A stretch of 64,000 nt of DNA, from assembly GCF_900015215.1 (NCBI RefSeq), contig NZ_LN555523.1, positions 314,317 to 378,316 of the forward strand. Direction: 5' to 3'. The translations under genes and the position numbers were made by a program. The stretch comes from Romboutsia ilealis. GTDB taxonomy: Bacteria > Bacillota > Clostridia > Peptostreptococcales > Peptostreptococcaceae. The notes under the pieces are model-generated. The model saw only the letters and a program-made list of their open reading frames with translations, was not told the origin of the DNA and did no database searches. Positions within the stretch are counted from its first letter, which is position 1. Each line of letters starts with the position of its first letter. This document shows positions 1-9,303 of the stretch, piece by piece.

Positions 1-221
1 AATTCATTTCTTTAAAAATCTACTTTAATTCTAATTATAAATTCTAAAATATAGTTATAAATCCATTTAATAATGCCATCAATTTAAAGTTCATAATCTA
101 GTATAGAAATTTAAGAAAATACGATTATTATATTAAATTTATGCTAAAAATAATAATTATAAAGCAATATGTTAATACTAAAAATGATATATTGAAAAGA
201 ATACATAAAAGGAGAGAGATT

Positions 222-3200
222 ATGGCAAAGGTAATCAAAACTATGGATGGTAATACAGCTGCAGCGTATGTAGCTTATGCATATACTGATGTAGCAGCTA
301 TATTCCCAATAACTCCATCTTCTACTATGGCAGAAGTGGTGGATGAATGGTCTGCACAAGGAGTAAAAAATATATTTAATCAAAAAGTAAGTGTAGTAGA
401 ATTACAATCTGAAGCAGGAGCAGCAGGAGCATTCCATGGTTCGCTTCAAGCAGGAGCTCTTACTACTACTTTTACTGCATCGCAAGGTTTACTTTTAATG
501 ATACCTAATATGTATAAGGTATCTGGGGAATTACTTCCTGGAGTATTCCATGTCAGTGCTCGTGCATTAGCATCTCAAGCACTTTCAATATTTGGTGATC
601 ATCAAGATGTTATGGCAGCACGTCAAACAGGATGTGTACTTTTAGCATCAGGTTCTGTTCAAGAGGTAGCAGACTTAGCACCAGTAGCTCATTTATCAGC
701 TATAAAAGGAAGATTACCATTTATACATTTCTTTGATGGATTTAGAACATCTCACGAAATACAAAAAATAGAGCTTTTAGATTATAAGGACTATGAATCA
801 TTAATCGATAAACAAGCAGTAAAGGCATTTAGAGAAAGAGCATTATTACCTGAACATCCTGTAACTCGTGGTACTGCTCAAAATCCAGATATATATTTCC
901 AAACAAGAGAAGCTGGAAATAAGTTCTATGATCAGATAATTCCTATAGTGGAAGGTTACATGAATGAAGTAAGTAAATTAACAGGTAGAAGCTATGGTTT
1001 ATTTGATTATTATGGTGCGCCAGATGCTACAAATATATTAATTGCTATGGGATCTGTAACTGAAACTATAGAAGAAACTATAGATGAATTAAATTCTAAA
1101 GGAGATAAATTAGGTTTAGTAAAAGTTCACTTATACAGACCATTCTCAGCAAAACATTTACTAAATGTTATACCTAAGACTGTAGAAAAAATATGTGTAT
1201 TAGATAGAACAAAAGAGCCAGGTTCTATAGGAGAGCCACTTTATTTAGATGTACGCTCTGCATTTTATGGTGAAACAAATGCACCTATGATAATAGGTGG
1301 AAGATACGGGCTAGGATCAAAAGATGTAGCACCATCAAGTATAAAGGCAATATTTGATAATCTAGCAAGTGTTAACCCTAAAAATCAATTTACTGTAGGT
1401 ATAGATGATGATGTAACAAATACATCTTTACCAATAGATGAAAGCTTTAAGTTAGAATATAAAGATACTATAAACTGTAAATTCTGGGGATTAGGATCAG
1501 ATGGTACAGTAGGAGCTAATAAACAAGCTATAAAAATAATAGGAGATAATACAAAGAAGTATGTACAAGCATATTTTGCATATGACTCTAAAAAGTCTGG
1601 TGGTATAACAATGTCTCACTTAAGATTTGGAGATTCTCCAATAAGATCAACATATCTAATTGATAACGCAGATTATATAGCTTGTCACAATCAATCTTAT
1701 GTAAATCAATATGATTTATTAAAAGGGCTTAAAAAAGGTGGGACTTTTGTATTAAATACTATATGGAATGAATCGGAATTAGAAACTCATTTACCAGCAA
1801 AAATGAAAAACTATTTAGCTAAAAATGAAATAAAATTCTATACAGTAAATGCAACTAATATAGCTCAAGAGATAGGGCTTGGAAATAGAATAAATATGAT
1901 AATGCAATCTGCATTTTTTAAATTAGCTAATATAATACCTGAAGATGAGGCTACTCAATACTTAAAAGATTCTATAAGTAAAGCTTATGGCAAAAAAGGT
2001 GAAAAGGTTGTTAATATGAACTATGAAGCAGTTGAACAAGGTAAAAATGCTTTAGTTCAAATAAATATACCTGCATCTTGGGCTACAGCTACAGATGAAA
2101 TCAAGAGTGTTCAAGAGCCTGAATTTATAACAAATATATTAAGACCAATTAATGCACAAGAGGGAGATAGTTTACCGGTAAGTGCATTTAATGGTATAGA
2201 AGATGGTACATTCCCTCAAGGAACAGCTGCTTATGAAAAACGTGGTATAGCTGTAAATGTCCCAGAATGGATATTAGAGAACTGTATTCAATGTAATCAA
2301 TGTTCATATATATGTCCTCACGCAACTATAAGACCATTCCTTCTAAATGAAGAAGAATTACAAAATGCGCCAGAAGGATTTAATACTAAGAAGGCTGTAG
2401 GTAAGGCATTTGATGGTTTACAATATAGAATTCAAGTAGATACTATGGACTGTACAGGATGTGGAAACTGTGCTGATGTATGTCCAGCTAAAGAAAAAGC
2501 ATTAGTAATGAAACCTCTTGAAAGCCAAACTGAGAAAGAGATACCAAATTGGGATTATGCAGTATCTAGTGTATCAGATAAAGGTCACTTAGTAGAAGGA
2601 AAAACGGTTAAAGATTCTCAGTTTAAGATGCCGTTACATGAATTTTCAGGAGCATGTGCTGGATGTGGTGAGCCTGCGTATGTTAAATTAGTTACTCAAT
2701 TATATGGAGATAGAATGATGATAGCTAATGCTACGGGATGTTCATCTATATGGGGTGGATCAGCTCCTACGACTCCATATACTATAAACCATGAAGGAAA
2801 AGGTCCTGCTTGGGCAAACTCATTATTTGAAGATAATGCAGAGTTTGGATATGGTATGTATTTAGGTATTAAACAAATAAGAAATAAAATAAAAGATGAT
2901 ATGCAAGAATTAATATCTATGCCAGAGGCTTCTTCTTATAAAGATGTATTTGAAAATTGGATAGCAAATATGTACAATGGAGAAGCATCTAAAGAAGCAA
3001 GTAAGAAAGTATTAGAAGTTTTAGAGAATTGTAAATGTAGCGGAAAAGCAGAAGAGTTACTTGATTCAATAAGATGTAAAAAAGATTACCTAGTTAAAAA
3101 ATCTCAATGGATACTAGGTGGAGACGGTTGGGCATATGATATAGGATATGGAGGACTAGACCACGTTCTTGCATCTGGTGAGGATATAAATGTATTAGTA

Positions 3201-3749
3201 TTTGATACAGAGATATATTCTAATACAGGAGGACAAGCATCAAAATCTACTCCTGTAGCCGCAATGGCAAAATTCGCAGCAGCAGGAAAAAGATCTAAGA
3301 AAAAGGATCTAGGTATGATGGCTATGAGCTATGGAAATGTATATGTTGCTCAAGTTGGTATGGGAGCAGATAAGAATCAGGTATTGAAGGCTATAAGAGA
3401 AGCTGAAGAATACGATGGACCATCATTAATAATAGCTTATGCACCATGTATATCTCATGGATTAAAAGAAGGTATGGGAAGAAGTAGTGCTAATCAAGCT
3501 CAAGCGGTTGCTTGTGGATACTGGCATTTATATAGATATAACCCTGTATTAAAAGAGCAAGGCAAGAATCCATTTATTTTAGATTCTAAGGAGCCAACAG
3601 AAAACTTTAGAGATTTCTTAATGGCACAAGTAAGATACTCTGCTATAGCTAAGCAGTTCCCAGATGTTGCAGAAGAATTATTTAATTTAGCTGAGAAATA
3701 TTCTAAAGAAAGATATGAAAATTATAAGAGATTAGCAAATCAAAACTAA
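222..3749 (+). CDS. nifJ: Pyruvate:ferredoxin (flavodoxin) oxidoreductase
   Basis: Homodimeric cytoplasmic enzyme that converts pyruvate and CoA to acetyl-CoA and CO2 while reducing ferredoxin, the central pyruvate step of clostridial fermentation. The protein is 1175 residues, the usual full length for the fused single-chain form. Seen in order are the N-terminal pyrimidine-binding half (ITPSSTMAEVVDEW), two ferredoxin-type 4Fe-4S motifs beginning near Cys688 (CIQCNQCSYICP) and Cys744 (CTGCGNCADVCP), and the C-terminal thiamine-diphosphate half with ACAGCGEPAY near residue 810 and GGDGWAYDIGYGG near 966. The start at 222 is chosen because GGAGAGAG lies just before it; an in-frame ATG at 141 would add 27 atypical residues and has no ribosome binding site. 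It stands alone, followed by a terminator. Confidence 0.97.
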   Translation: MAKVIKTMDGNTAAAYVAYAYTDVAAIFPITPSSTMAEVVDEWSAQGVKNIFNQKVSVVELQSEAGAAGAFHGSLQAGALTTTFTASQGLLLMIPNMYKVSGELLPGVFHVSARALASQALSIFGDHQDVMAARQTGCVLLASGSVQEVADLAPVAHLSAIKGRLPFIHFFDGFRTSHEIQKIELLDYKDYESLIDKQAVKAFRERALLPEHPVTRGTAQNPDIYFQTREAGNKFYDQIIPIVEGYMNEVSKLTGRSYGLFDYYGAPDATNILIAMGSVTETIEETIDELNSKGDKLGLVKVHLYRPFSAKHLLNVIPKTVEKICVLDRTKEPGSIGEPLYLDVRSAFYGETNAPMIIGGRYGLGSKDVAPSSIKAIFDNLASVNPKNQFTVGIDDDVTNTSLPIDESFKLEYKDTINCKFWGLGSDGTVGANKQAIKIIGDNTKKYVQAYFAYDSKKSGGITMSHLRFGDSPIRSTYLIDNADYIACHNQSYVNQYDLLKGLKKGGTFVLNTIWNESELETHLPAKMKNYLAKNEIKFYTVNATNIAQEIGLGNRINMIMQSAFFKLANIIPEDEATQYLKDSISKAYGKKGEKVVNMNYEAVEQGKNALVQINIPASWATATDEIKSVQEPEFITNILRPINAQEGDSLPVSAFNGIEDGTFPQGTAAYEKRGIAVNVPEWILENCIQCNQCSYICPHATIRPFLLNEEELQNAPEGFNTKKAVGKAFDGLQYRIQVDTMDCTGCGNCADVCPAKEKALVMKPLESQTEKEIPNWDYAVSSVSDKGHLVEGKTVKDSQFKMPLHEFSGACAGCGEPAYVKLVTQLYGDRMMIANATGCSSIWGGSAPTTPYTINHEGKGPAWANSLFEDNAEFGYGMYLGIKQIRNKIKDDMQELISMPEASSYKDVFENWIANMYNGEASKEASKKVLEVLENCKCSGKAEELLDSIRCKKDYLVKKSQWILGGDGWAYDIGYGGLDHVLASGEDINVLVFDTEIYSNTGGQASKSTPVAAMAKFAAAGKRSKKKDLGMMAMSYGNVYVAQVGMGADKNQVLKAIREAEEYDGPSLIIAYAPCISHGLKEGMGRSSANQAQAVACGYWHLYRYNPVLKEQGKNPFILDSKEPTENFRDFLMAQVRYSAIAKQFPDVAEELFNLAEKYSKERYENYKRLANQN

Positions 3750-3755
3750 ATTATT

Positions 3756-3786
3756 AAGCGTATATCTATTTAGATATACGCTTTTA
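3756..3786 (+). terminator. Intrinsic terminator after nifJ
   Basis: An 11-bp stem (AGCGTATATCT with AGATATACGCT) closes a short loop and runs into CTTTT just downstream of the nifJ stop codon. Confidence 0.85.
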
Positions 3787-3803
3787 TCATATTTTAGGAT
3801 ATT

Positions 3804-3833
3804 TTTACATATTATTTAAATTTATGTTATAAT
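3804..3833 (+). promoter_or_regulatory. Probable sigma-A promoter for murJ
   Basis: TTTACA at 3804-3809, an 18-nt spacer, and TATAAT at 3828-3833 preceded by TG (extended -10). It lies about 80 nt upstream of the murJ start and after the nifJ terminator. Confidence 0.6.
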
Positions 3834-3914
3834 TGTCTAAATCAATCTATTAATACATCTATTAAGAGATAATATTAAAAAGTATTGTTCAAATATCAGA
3901 AAAGAGGAATGGTT

Positions 3915-5477
3915 ATGTCAAAAAAAACTAAAACAACTGCGATAGTGTTAATGTTCATAATATTAATATCTAAGACAACAGGTTTTTTTAGAGATATAAT
4001 ATTAGCCAAAACATTTGGTGCTGGTAAAATAACTGATGCATATTTGACTGCTCTTAATATACCTGTGGTTTTATTTGATGGCATAAGTGCAGCTTTAGGT
4101 ACAACATTTATACCGATATATTTCAAGATTAAATCCAGTAAAGGACAAGATGAAGTAAATAAGTTTACAAGCAATATTCTTAATATAGTTATAGTCATAA
4201 GTCTTGTATTCGTATCATTAGGCATAATATTTGCACCATATATAGTAAAAATATTTGCGGTTGGATTTAAGGGTGATGTTTTTGATTTAACAGTGAATTA
4301 CTCTAAAATATTAATATTCTCAATAATATTTATAGCTATAAATGGGTTAATATCATCATATTTAGTAGCATCAGGTAATGTATATATTTCTGGAGCTATA
4401 ACTATACCATTTAATATATTAGTTATAATAGCTATTATTTTCGCATCAATGACAGAATCTTATACCATGGTTTATGGAACTTTAATTGCATATATAGCTC
4501 AATTATTATTTCAATTACCGTTACTAATAAAAAAGGGGTATAAACATAGATTAATTGTAAATATAAAGGATGAAAATATAAGACAAATACTATTTTTAAT
4601 TATACCAGTATTTTTAGGTTCTTATATTAATCAAATAAATGCAGTAGTAAATAGGACTTTATCATCAACGTTAGATAGCGGTAGCATAACCGCATTAAAT
4701 TATGCTAATAAATTAAATATGTTTGCAGTAGGAGTTATAGCTGTAGCTATATCTACAATAATGTATCCAATACTTTCCAAGCTAGCTAGTGAAGGAAATA
4801 AGAAATTATTTAAAATAAACCTTTCAAAGTCTATAAATATGATAATAATAATAATGTTACCTATAATGGTGATAATGACAACATTTTCAACTGAAATAGT
4901 AAAAGTTCTTTTTGAAGAGGGAGCTTTTAACTCACATGATACATATTTGACATCAACAGCATTATTTTTCTATTCCACAGGAATACTAGCCTATGGATTG
5001 AAAGAATTATTATCAAAGTCATTTTACTCGTTACAAGATACAAAAACTCCTGTTAGAAATGCAACTATATCAGTAGTTATAAATATTGTTTTTTCTATAA
5101 TTTTAGTAGATACAATGGGGATAGGAGGACTAGCACTATCGAGTTCTATATCAGCTACAGTAACTACTGTACTTTTATTAATATCTTTAAGGAAAAAAAT
5201 AGGTAAAATAGGTTTTAGTTATATACTAAAAATATTTATTAAGGTAACTATAGCATCTATTATAATGTATATAATTATGAAAGTTACTTATAGTTTAATA
5301 TTTATTTATGGAAGTAGATTTGATTTAGAGTCTAGAAAATTTATAGCATTTAATTGTGTTGTATCTGTAATATTAGGAATGATTACATACTTAATTTTAG
5401 TATTAATATTAAAAGTAAAAGAAGTAAAAGAGATATTTGATACAATACTGTTTAAGTTAAAGAGTTATTTAATATAA
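3915..5477 (+). CDS. murJ: MurJ/MviN-type lipid II flippase
   Basis: Polytopic membrane protein of the MOP superfamily expected to flip lipid-linked peptidoglycan precursor across the cytoplasmic membrane. The 520-residue protein is almost wholly hydrophobic with about 14 predicted membrane segments, and has the family N-terminus (GFFRDIILAKTFGAGKITDAYLTALNIP) region plus the Gly-Ala-Phe segment EEGAFNSHDT typical of MurJ. ATG 3915 is preceded by AAAGAGGA at good spacing; an alternative TTG at 3885 adds ten residues without a ribosome binding site. Related exporters such as Wzx share the fold, but no polysaccharide genes are nearby, so MurJ is the best call. Confidence 0.85.
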   Translation: MSKKTKTTAIVLMFIILISKTTGFFRDIILAKTFGAGKITDAYLTALNIPVVLFDGISAALGTTFIPIYFKIKSSKGQDEVNKFTSNILNIVIVISLVFVSLGIIFAPYIVKIFAVGFKGDVFDLTVNYSKILIFSIIFIAINGLISSYLVASGNVYISGAITIPFNILVIIAIIFASMTESYTMVYGTLIAYIAQLLFQLPLLIKKGYKHRLIVNIKDENIRQILFLIIPVFLGSYINQINAVVNRTLSSTLDSGSITALNYANKLNMFAVGVIAVAISTIMYPILSKLASEGNKKLFKINLSKSINMIIIIMLPIMVIMTTFSTEIVKVLFEEGAFNSHDTYLTSTALFFYSTGILAYGLKELLSKSFYSLQDTKTPVRNATISVVINIVFSIILVDTMGIGGLALSSSISATVTTVLLLISLRKKIGKIGFSYILKIFIKVTIASIIMYIIMKVTYSLIFIYGSRFDLESRKFIAFNCVVSVILGMITYLILVLILKVKEVKEIFDTILFKLKSYLI

Positions 5478-5515
5478 AGAATAAATTATAAAAAATATAT
5501 ATAGGGGGATTTTTT

Positions 5516-5683
5516 ATGAGAAGATTTATATATTTTGTTGTATTGATGATATCTATAACTCCAGTATTAACCCATATATTGGAGAAAAATTATATAGTAG
5601 CTATAGTGTATGGGATTTTCTTTATATTTATTTTACATCCATTTATAAAGAAATTCATGGCTAAAAGCAATTATTATGGATAA
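5516..5683 (+). CDS. Small membrane protein of 55 residues
   Basis: Short open frame with a strong ribosome binding site (AGGGGGA) seven bases before ATG, starting 38 nt after murJ. The translation begins MRRFIYFVVLMISITPVL and ends KKFMAKSNYYG. It has two hydrophobic stretches, roughly residues 4-20 and 27-41, separated by the polar turn LEKNY, and basic residues at both ends, so it is probably a two-pass membrane hairpin. I recognise no family. It may be co-transcribed with murJ, because no terminator is seen between them. Its reality rests on the strong ribosome binding site and the protein-like composition. Confidence 0.6.
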   Translation: MRRFIYFVVLMISITPVLTHILEKNYIVAIVYGIFFIFILHPFIKKFMAKSNYYG

Positions 5684-5820
5684 GTATATAATTATTAAAA
5701 CTATTAATGATAATGATATATATCGTAAATGGTTAAAATTGTAAAAAAATATCATCTTAAAAATATCATGTGATATAATTTAATATATATTAATTTTGTT
5801 GGATGGGAGATATAGTAATT

Positions 5821-7392
5821 ATGAATAATTTAAAAGAAGTTTTTATTAACGAAATACCAGCGTTTAGGGAATTAGGACATAAATTTTTAAACAAAGAAGT
5901 TTCAACAGGAGATTTCAAGTCAGCGTCTGGTGGTATGGGTGTCTATGCTCAACGTGGGGGGCTAGATTTTATGATAAGATTTAGAATTCCATCAGGAATA
6001 ATGAATATGAATGAATTTAAAAAGGTATATGAATTAGCAAAAAAACAAAATTTAGATAAAGTTCATTTAACAACTAGACAAGCTATACAGCTACATAGCA
6101 TATCTATAGATGCTGTTTGTGACACAATGGAAGAAGCGATAAAAAATGACATATTTACACGCGGAGGCGGAGGAAATTTTCCAAGAAATGTATCAATATC
6201 TCCATTAGCAGGCGTAGATGTAGAAGAAGCATTTGATGTAACTCCATATGCATTAGAAGTAAATAATCATTTTATGAGTAAAATAACTACATATAAATTA
6301 CCAAGAAAGTTAAAAGTATCGTTCTCTAGTAGTGAAAAGGATTATGGAAATAGTACTATAGCAGATTTAGGTTTCTTAGCTATAAAAAAAGATAATAAGG
6401 AATATTTTAAAGTTTATATAGGTGGAGGACTTGGAAAAAATCCAGAAAAATCAGTAGAGTTTGACTCATTAATAAATCCTAATGAAATATTATATCATGT
6501 AGAAGCTATAACAAATTTATTTATAGCGGAAGGTGATTATACAAATAGAAATAAGGCTCGTACAAGATACATAGTTGATAGAATGGGAGAAGAAGCTTTC
6601 TTAAATTGTTATAAAGAACATCTTAATAAGGTCTTTGAAAGTGAAAGTTTAGATGTAAATATAGAATATAAAGAATATAAAAAACAAGGGATAAAAACTA
6701 CTGTAAAGCACAATAGGTTAATACCGCAAAAGCAAGAAGGTCTTTATAGTGTATACTTCCATCCTATATGTGGTCAGCTATCTATGACTAATTATAAATT
6801 ATTAATAGATAAATTAGATGAATTAGAAGATATAGAAATCAGACTATCTATGAATGAAGGTATGTACATAAGAAACCTAAATGGAGAAGAAGCTGTTGAA
6901 TTAATAAAGCTTACTCAAAACTTAGGTGGAGAAACTAAATTAGAGCAAAGTGTAGCATGCATAGGGGCTAATATATGCCAAATAGGTATAGCTGATAGTC
7001 AAGGAATGCTACAAGATATACTAGAATACTTTAAAGAAAAGAATTTTACAGCTGATGTACTTCCTAAAATAAGAATATCAGGATGTACAAATTCTTGTGG
7101 AACGCATCAGATTGGAATACTAGGATTTGCAGGAAAGAAAAAAAGAGTAAATAATGTGGTTACAGAAGCATTTGAACTTTATATAGGTGGAGCAAAGGGA
7201 AAAGACAAAACAAAATTAGGATCTTCTATAGGAGATATAACTAGAGAAAATGTACCAAAATTCTTATATGAATTAGCTAAATCAATAGAAGAGTCTAAGT
7301 TAAATTACGAAGAATATATATTAGAAAATAATGAAGAGTTAAATAATATAATAGACAAGTATTTAGTTGAAGAAAGAGTAGTTAAAGCTTAA
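5821..7392 (+). CDS. Siroheme ferredoxin-dependent nitrite/sulfite reductase
   Basis: Member of the nitrite/sulfite reductase hemoprotein family, which performs six-electron reduction of nitrite or sulfite using siroheme coupled to a 4Fe-4S cluster. Cluster ligands are visible as CIGANIC (Cys380 and Cys386) and GCTNSC (Cys422 and Cys426), the C-x5-C and C-x3-C pattern of the family. Length is 523 residues with the usual two-fold repeated layout, including LTTRQAIQLHSI near the start of the first ferredoxin-like half. ATG 5821 has GGGAGA ten bases upstream; ATG 5803 lies before that site and is disfavoured. It is monocistronic. Whether the physiological substrate is nitrite or sulfite cannot be decided from sequence alone; no transporters or siroheme genes are adjacent. 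Confidence 0.88.
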   Translation: MNNLKEVFINEIPAFRELGHKFLNKEVSTGDFKSASGGMGVYAQRGGLDFMIRFRIPSGIMNMNEFKKVYELAKKQNLDKVHLTTRQAIQLHSISIDAVCDTMEEAIKNDIFTRGGGGNFPRNVSISPLAGVDVEEAFDVTPYALEVNNHFMSKITTYKLPRKLKVSFSSSEKDYGNSTIADLGFLAIKKDNKEYFKVYIGGGLGKNPEKSVEFDSLINPNEILYHVEAITNLFIAEGDYTNRNKARTRYIVDRMGEEAFLNCYKEHLNKVFESESLDVNIEYKEYKKQGIKTTVKHNRLIPQKQEGLYSVYFHPICGQLSMTNYKLLIDKLDELEDIEIRLSMNEGMYIRNLNGEEAVELIKLTQNLGGETKLEQSVACIGANICQIGIADSQGMLQDILEYFKEKNFTADVLPKIRISGCTNSCGTHQIGILGFAGKKKRVNNVVTEAFELYIGGAKGKDKTKLGSSIGDITRENVPKFLYELAKSIEESKLNYEEYILENNEELNNIIDKYLVEERVVKA

Positions 7393-7407
7393 GTCTATTT
7401 ATATATT

Positions 7408-7439
7408 AAGAGTCCTTTAAATAGTAAGGACTCTTTTTT
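7408..7439 (+). terminator. Intrinsic terminator after the siroheme reductase
   Basis: Perfect 10-bp stem AAGAGTCCTT / AAGGACTCTT followed by a run of T. Confidence 0.92.
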
Positions 7440-7643
7440 ATATTAAATTATTTAAGTATGTATGCTCTAATAATAATTTTAATTAAAAAAATATACCTAA
7501 ATAATAGCTAATCTAATGTGGATATAGGTTTAAAATGGAAAATTACGAATTAAGTAAAGAATACATAGATTCTATAATAAAATTAAATATATTATAATAT
7601 ATTTAAGTATATAGAAAAACATATTTGGAGAGGAAGGGAGACA

Positions 7644-8066
7644 ATGAAGTTAATCTGGCTAGTTGTAGCTATTTTATTTGCAGTAGCAGAGCTTATGACA
7701 ACTACATTAACATTAATTTGGTTTAGTATAGGTGCAGTAATATTAATATTTTTAAGCAGTATAATAGATAGCGTTTTGATTCAAATAGCAATATTTGCAA
7801 TAATTTCTACGTTGATGTTAATTATAGCCACTCAAAAATTTATAAAACAGGATAAAAATTATAAATATGATACTAATTTACAAGCGATTATTAATAAAAA
7901 AGGCATAGTAAAAGAAACTATATATCCGAATCAAGTTGGGATTGTAATTATTGAGGGAGAAAGTTGGAGCGCAATATCATATAATAATGAGAAGATAGAT
8001 AAAGGGTCAATGGTAGAAATATTGAAAATAGAAGGTGTTAAAGTAGTAGTAAAAAAAATTGACTAA
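7644..8066 (+). CDS. NfeD-family membrane protein
   Basis: The 140-residue protein has two or three hydrophobic segments in residues 1-70 followed by a soluble beta-rich C-terminal domain of the OB-fold NfeD type (GIVKETIYPNQVGIVIIEGE region near residues 90-110). NfeD proteins partner with SPFH/stomatin proteins in bacterial membrane microdomains, and exactly such a gene follows 15 nt downstream. ATG 7644 has AGGAAGGGAG upstream. This is the short NfeD form lacking the ClpP-like protease domain. The cellular role is membrane organisation by family inference only. Confidence 0.82.
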   Translation: MKLIWLVVAILFAVAELMTTTLTLIWFSIGAVILIFLSSIIDSVLIQIAIFAIISTLMLIIATQKFIKQDKNYKYDTNLQAIINKKGIVKETIYPNQVGIVIIEGESWSAISYNNEKIDKGSMVEILKIEGVKVVVKKID

Positions 8067-8081
8067 TGGGGAGAATGGTAT

Positions 8082-9011
8082 ATGGATTTTATATTTAGTT
8101 TAGTGTTACCGATAGTAATAGTAGCAGTAATTGTTATAATAGGATTATCTTGTGTAAAGGTAGTTAAGCAGTCTAAAGTTGGGATAATTATGAGGCTAGG
8201 AAAGTTTCGTAAGGTAGCAGATACAGGTGTGCATTTTTTAGTTCCATTTTTAGATAATATGAGTTATATTATAGATTTAAGAGAGAAGGTAGTAGATTTT
8301 CCTCCACAACCAGTGATAACTAAGGATAACGTAACAATGCAAATTGACACTGTTGTTTATTATAGAATAACAGATCCAGTAAGATACACATTTGAAATAG
8401 CTAATCCTATAACAGCTATTGAAAATTTAACAGCAACAACGCTTAGAAATATAATTGGTGAATTGGATTTAGATGAAACTTTGACATCTAGAGATATAAT
8501 AAATACAAAAATGAGAGTTATACTAGATGAAGCAACTGATAAATGGGGTATAAAAGTTAATCGAGTAGAACTAAAAAATATTATGCCACCTCATGATATA
8601 CAAGTTACTATGGAAAAACAAATGAGAGCAGAAAGAGAAAGAAGAGAATCAATACTTCAAGCAGAGGGAAATAAGGCAGCAGCAATACTTCAGGCAGAAG
8701 GTGAGAAACAATCAGCTATACTTAGAGCAGAAGGTGAAGCTGAATCAATAAAGAAAATCGCTACGGCAAAAGGTCAAGGTGAAGCTGAAATTATTACAAA
8801 TGTTCAAAAAGCAACTGCACAAGGTTTAAGAGAAGTATTTTTAGCTATGAAAGAATCTGAGGTAGATGATAATATTATAGCACTTAAATCAATAGAGGCA
8901 TTAGAAAAAGTAGCAAACGGAAATGCAACAAAACTTGTTCTTCCATCTGATACAGTAAAATTTTTAGGAACATTTAAGGGTATAAAGGAAGTTTTAAGTG
9001 ATGATAAATAA
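8082..9011 (+). CDS. SPFH/Band 7 (stomatin-like) membrane protein
   Basis: The 309-residue protein begins with a single membrane anchor (residues about 4-25) and continues into an SPFH domain with the diagnostic stretches GKFRKVADTGVHFLVPF and VDFPPQPVITKDNV. A long alanine/glutamate-rich coiled coil follows (about residues 185-260, with repeats of QAEGNKAAAILQAEGEKQSA type). This architecture matches QmcA/stomatin-like proteins, which oligomerise at the membrane and act as scaffolds. The NfeD gene directly upstream is the standard two-gene arrangement. A terminator follows. Confidence 0.9.
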   Translation: MDFIFSLVLPIVIVAVIVIIGLSCVKVVKQSKVGIIMRLGKFRKVADTGVHFLVPFLDNMSYIIDLREKVVDFPPQPVITKDNVTMQIDTVVYYRITDPVRYTFEIANPITAIENLTATTLRNIIGELDLDETLTSRDIINTKMRVILDEATDKWGIKVNRVELKNIMPPHDIQVTMEKQMRAERERRESILQAEGNKAAAILQAEGEKQSAILRAEGEAESIKKIATAKGQGEAEIITNVQKATAQGLREVFLAMKESEVDDNIIALKSIEALEKVANGNATKLVLPSDTVKFLGTFKGIKEVLSDDK

Positions 9012-9023
9012 ATAATTTAAAAT

Positions 9024-9070
9024 AAAAAATAACCTTTTATATTTATCATATATAGAAGGTTATTTTTTAT
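9024..9070 (+). terminator. Intrinsic terminator after the NfeD-SPFH pair
   Basis: Stem AAAAATAACCTT (9024-9035) pairs with AAGGTTATTTTT (9056-9067), ending in T-rich sequence. The roughly 230 nt from here to glgB are very AT-rich and hold no gene I can support. Confidence 0.85.
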
Positions 9071-9303
9071 TTAATAGAGTAAATTAAAAAAATAAATTAA
9101 ATATAAATTTATTAAAAGTTAAGATAAAAATATAAAAATATGCAGGAAAAAGATTTCAAATGCAGCAATTTGTAAAAAAATATACTAAAACATATTTAAT
9201 TGTCTGAATTTTTATAACGGTTAATTATAAAATATAGTATTTTTTATTATATAATTAAGTAACGAATAGTAAAATTAGATGTTCAGGGGGGGAATTTTCA
9301 TAG

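Noticed and set aside
7534..7596. Mini open frame starting MENYELSKEY between the siroheme reductase and nfeD
   Set aside because: Only 20 codons, with no ribosome binding site and no sign of function.
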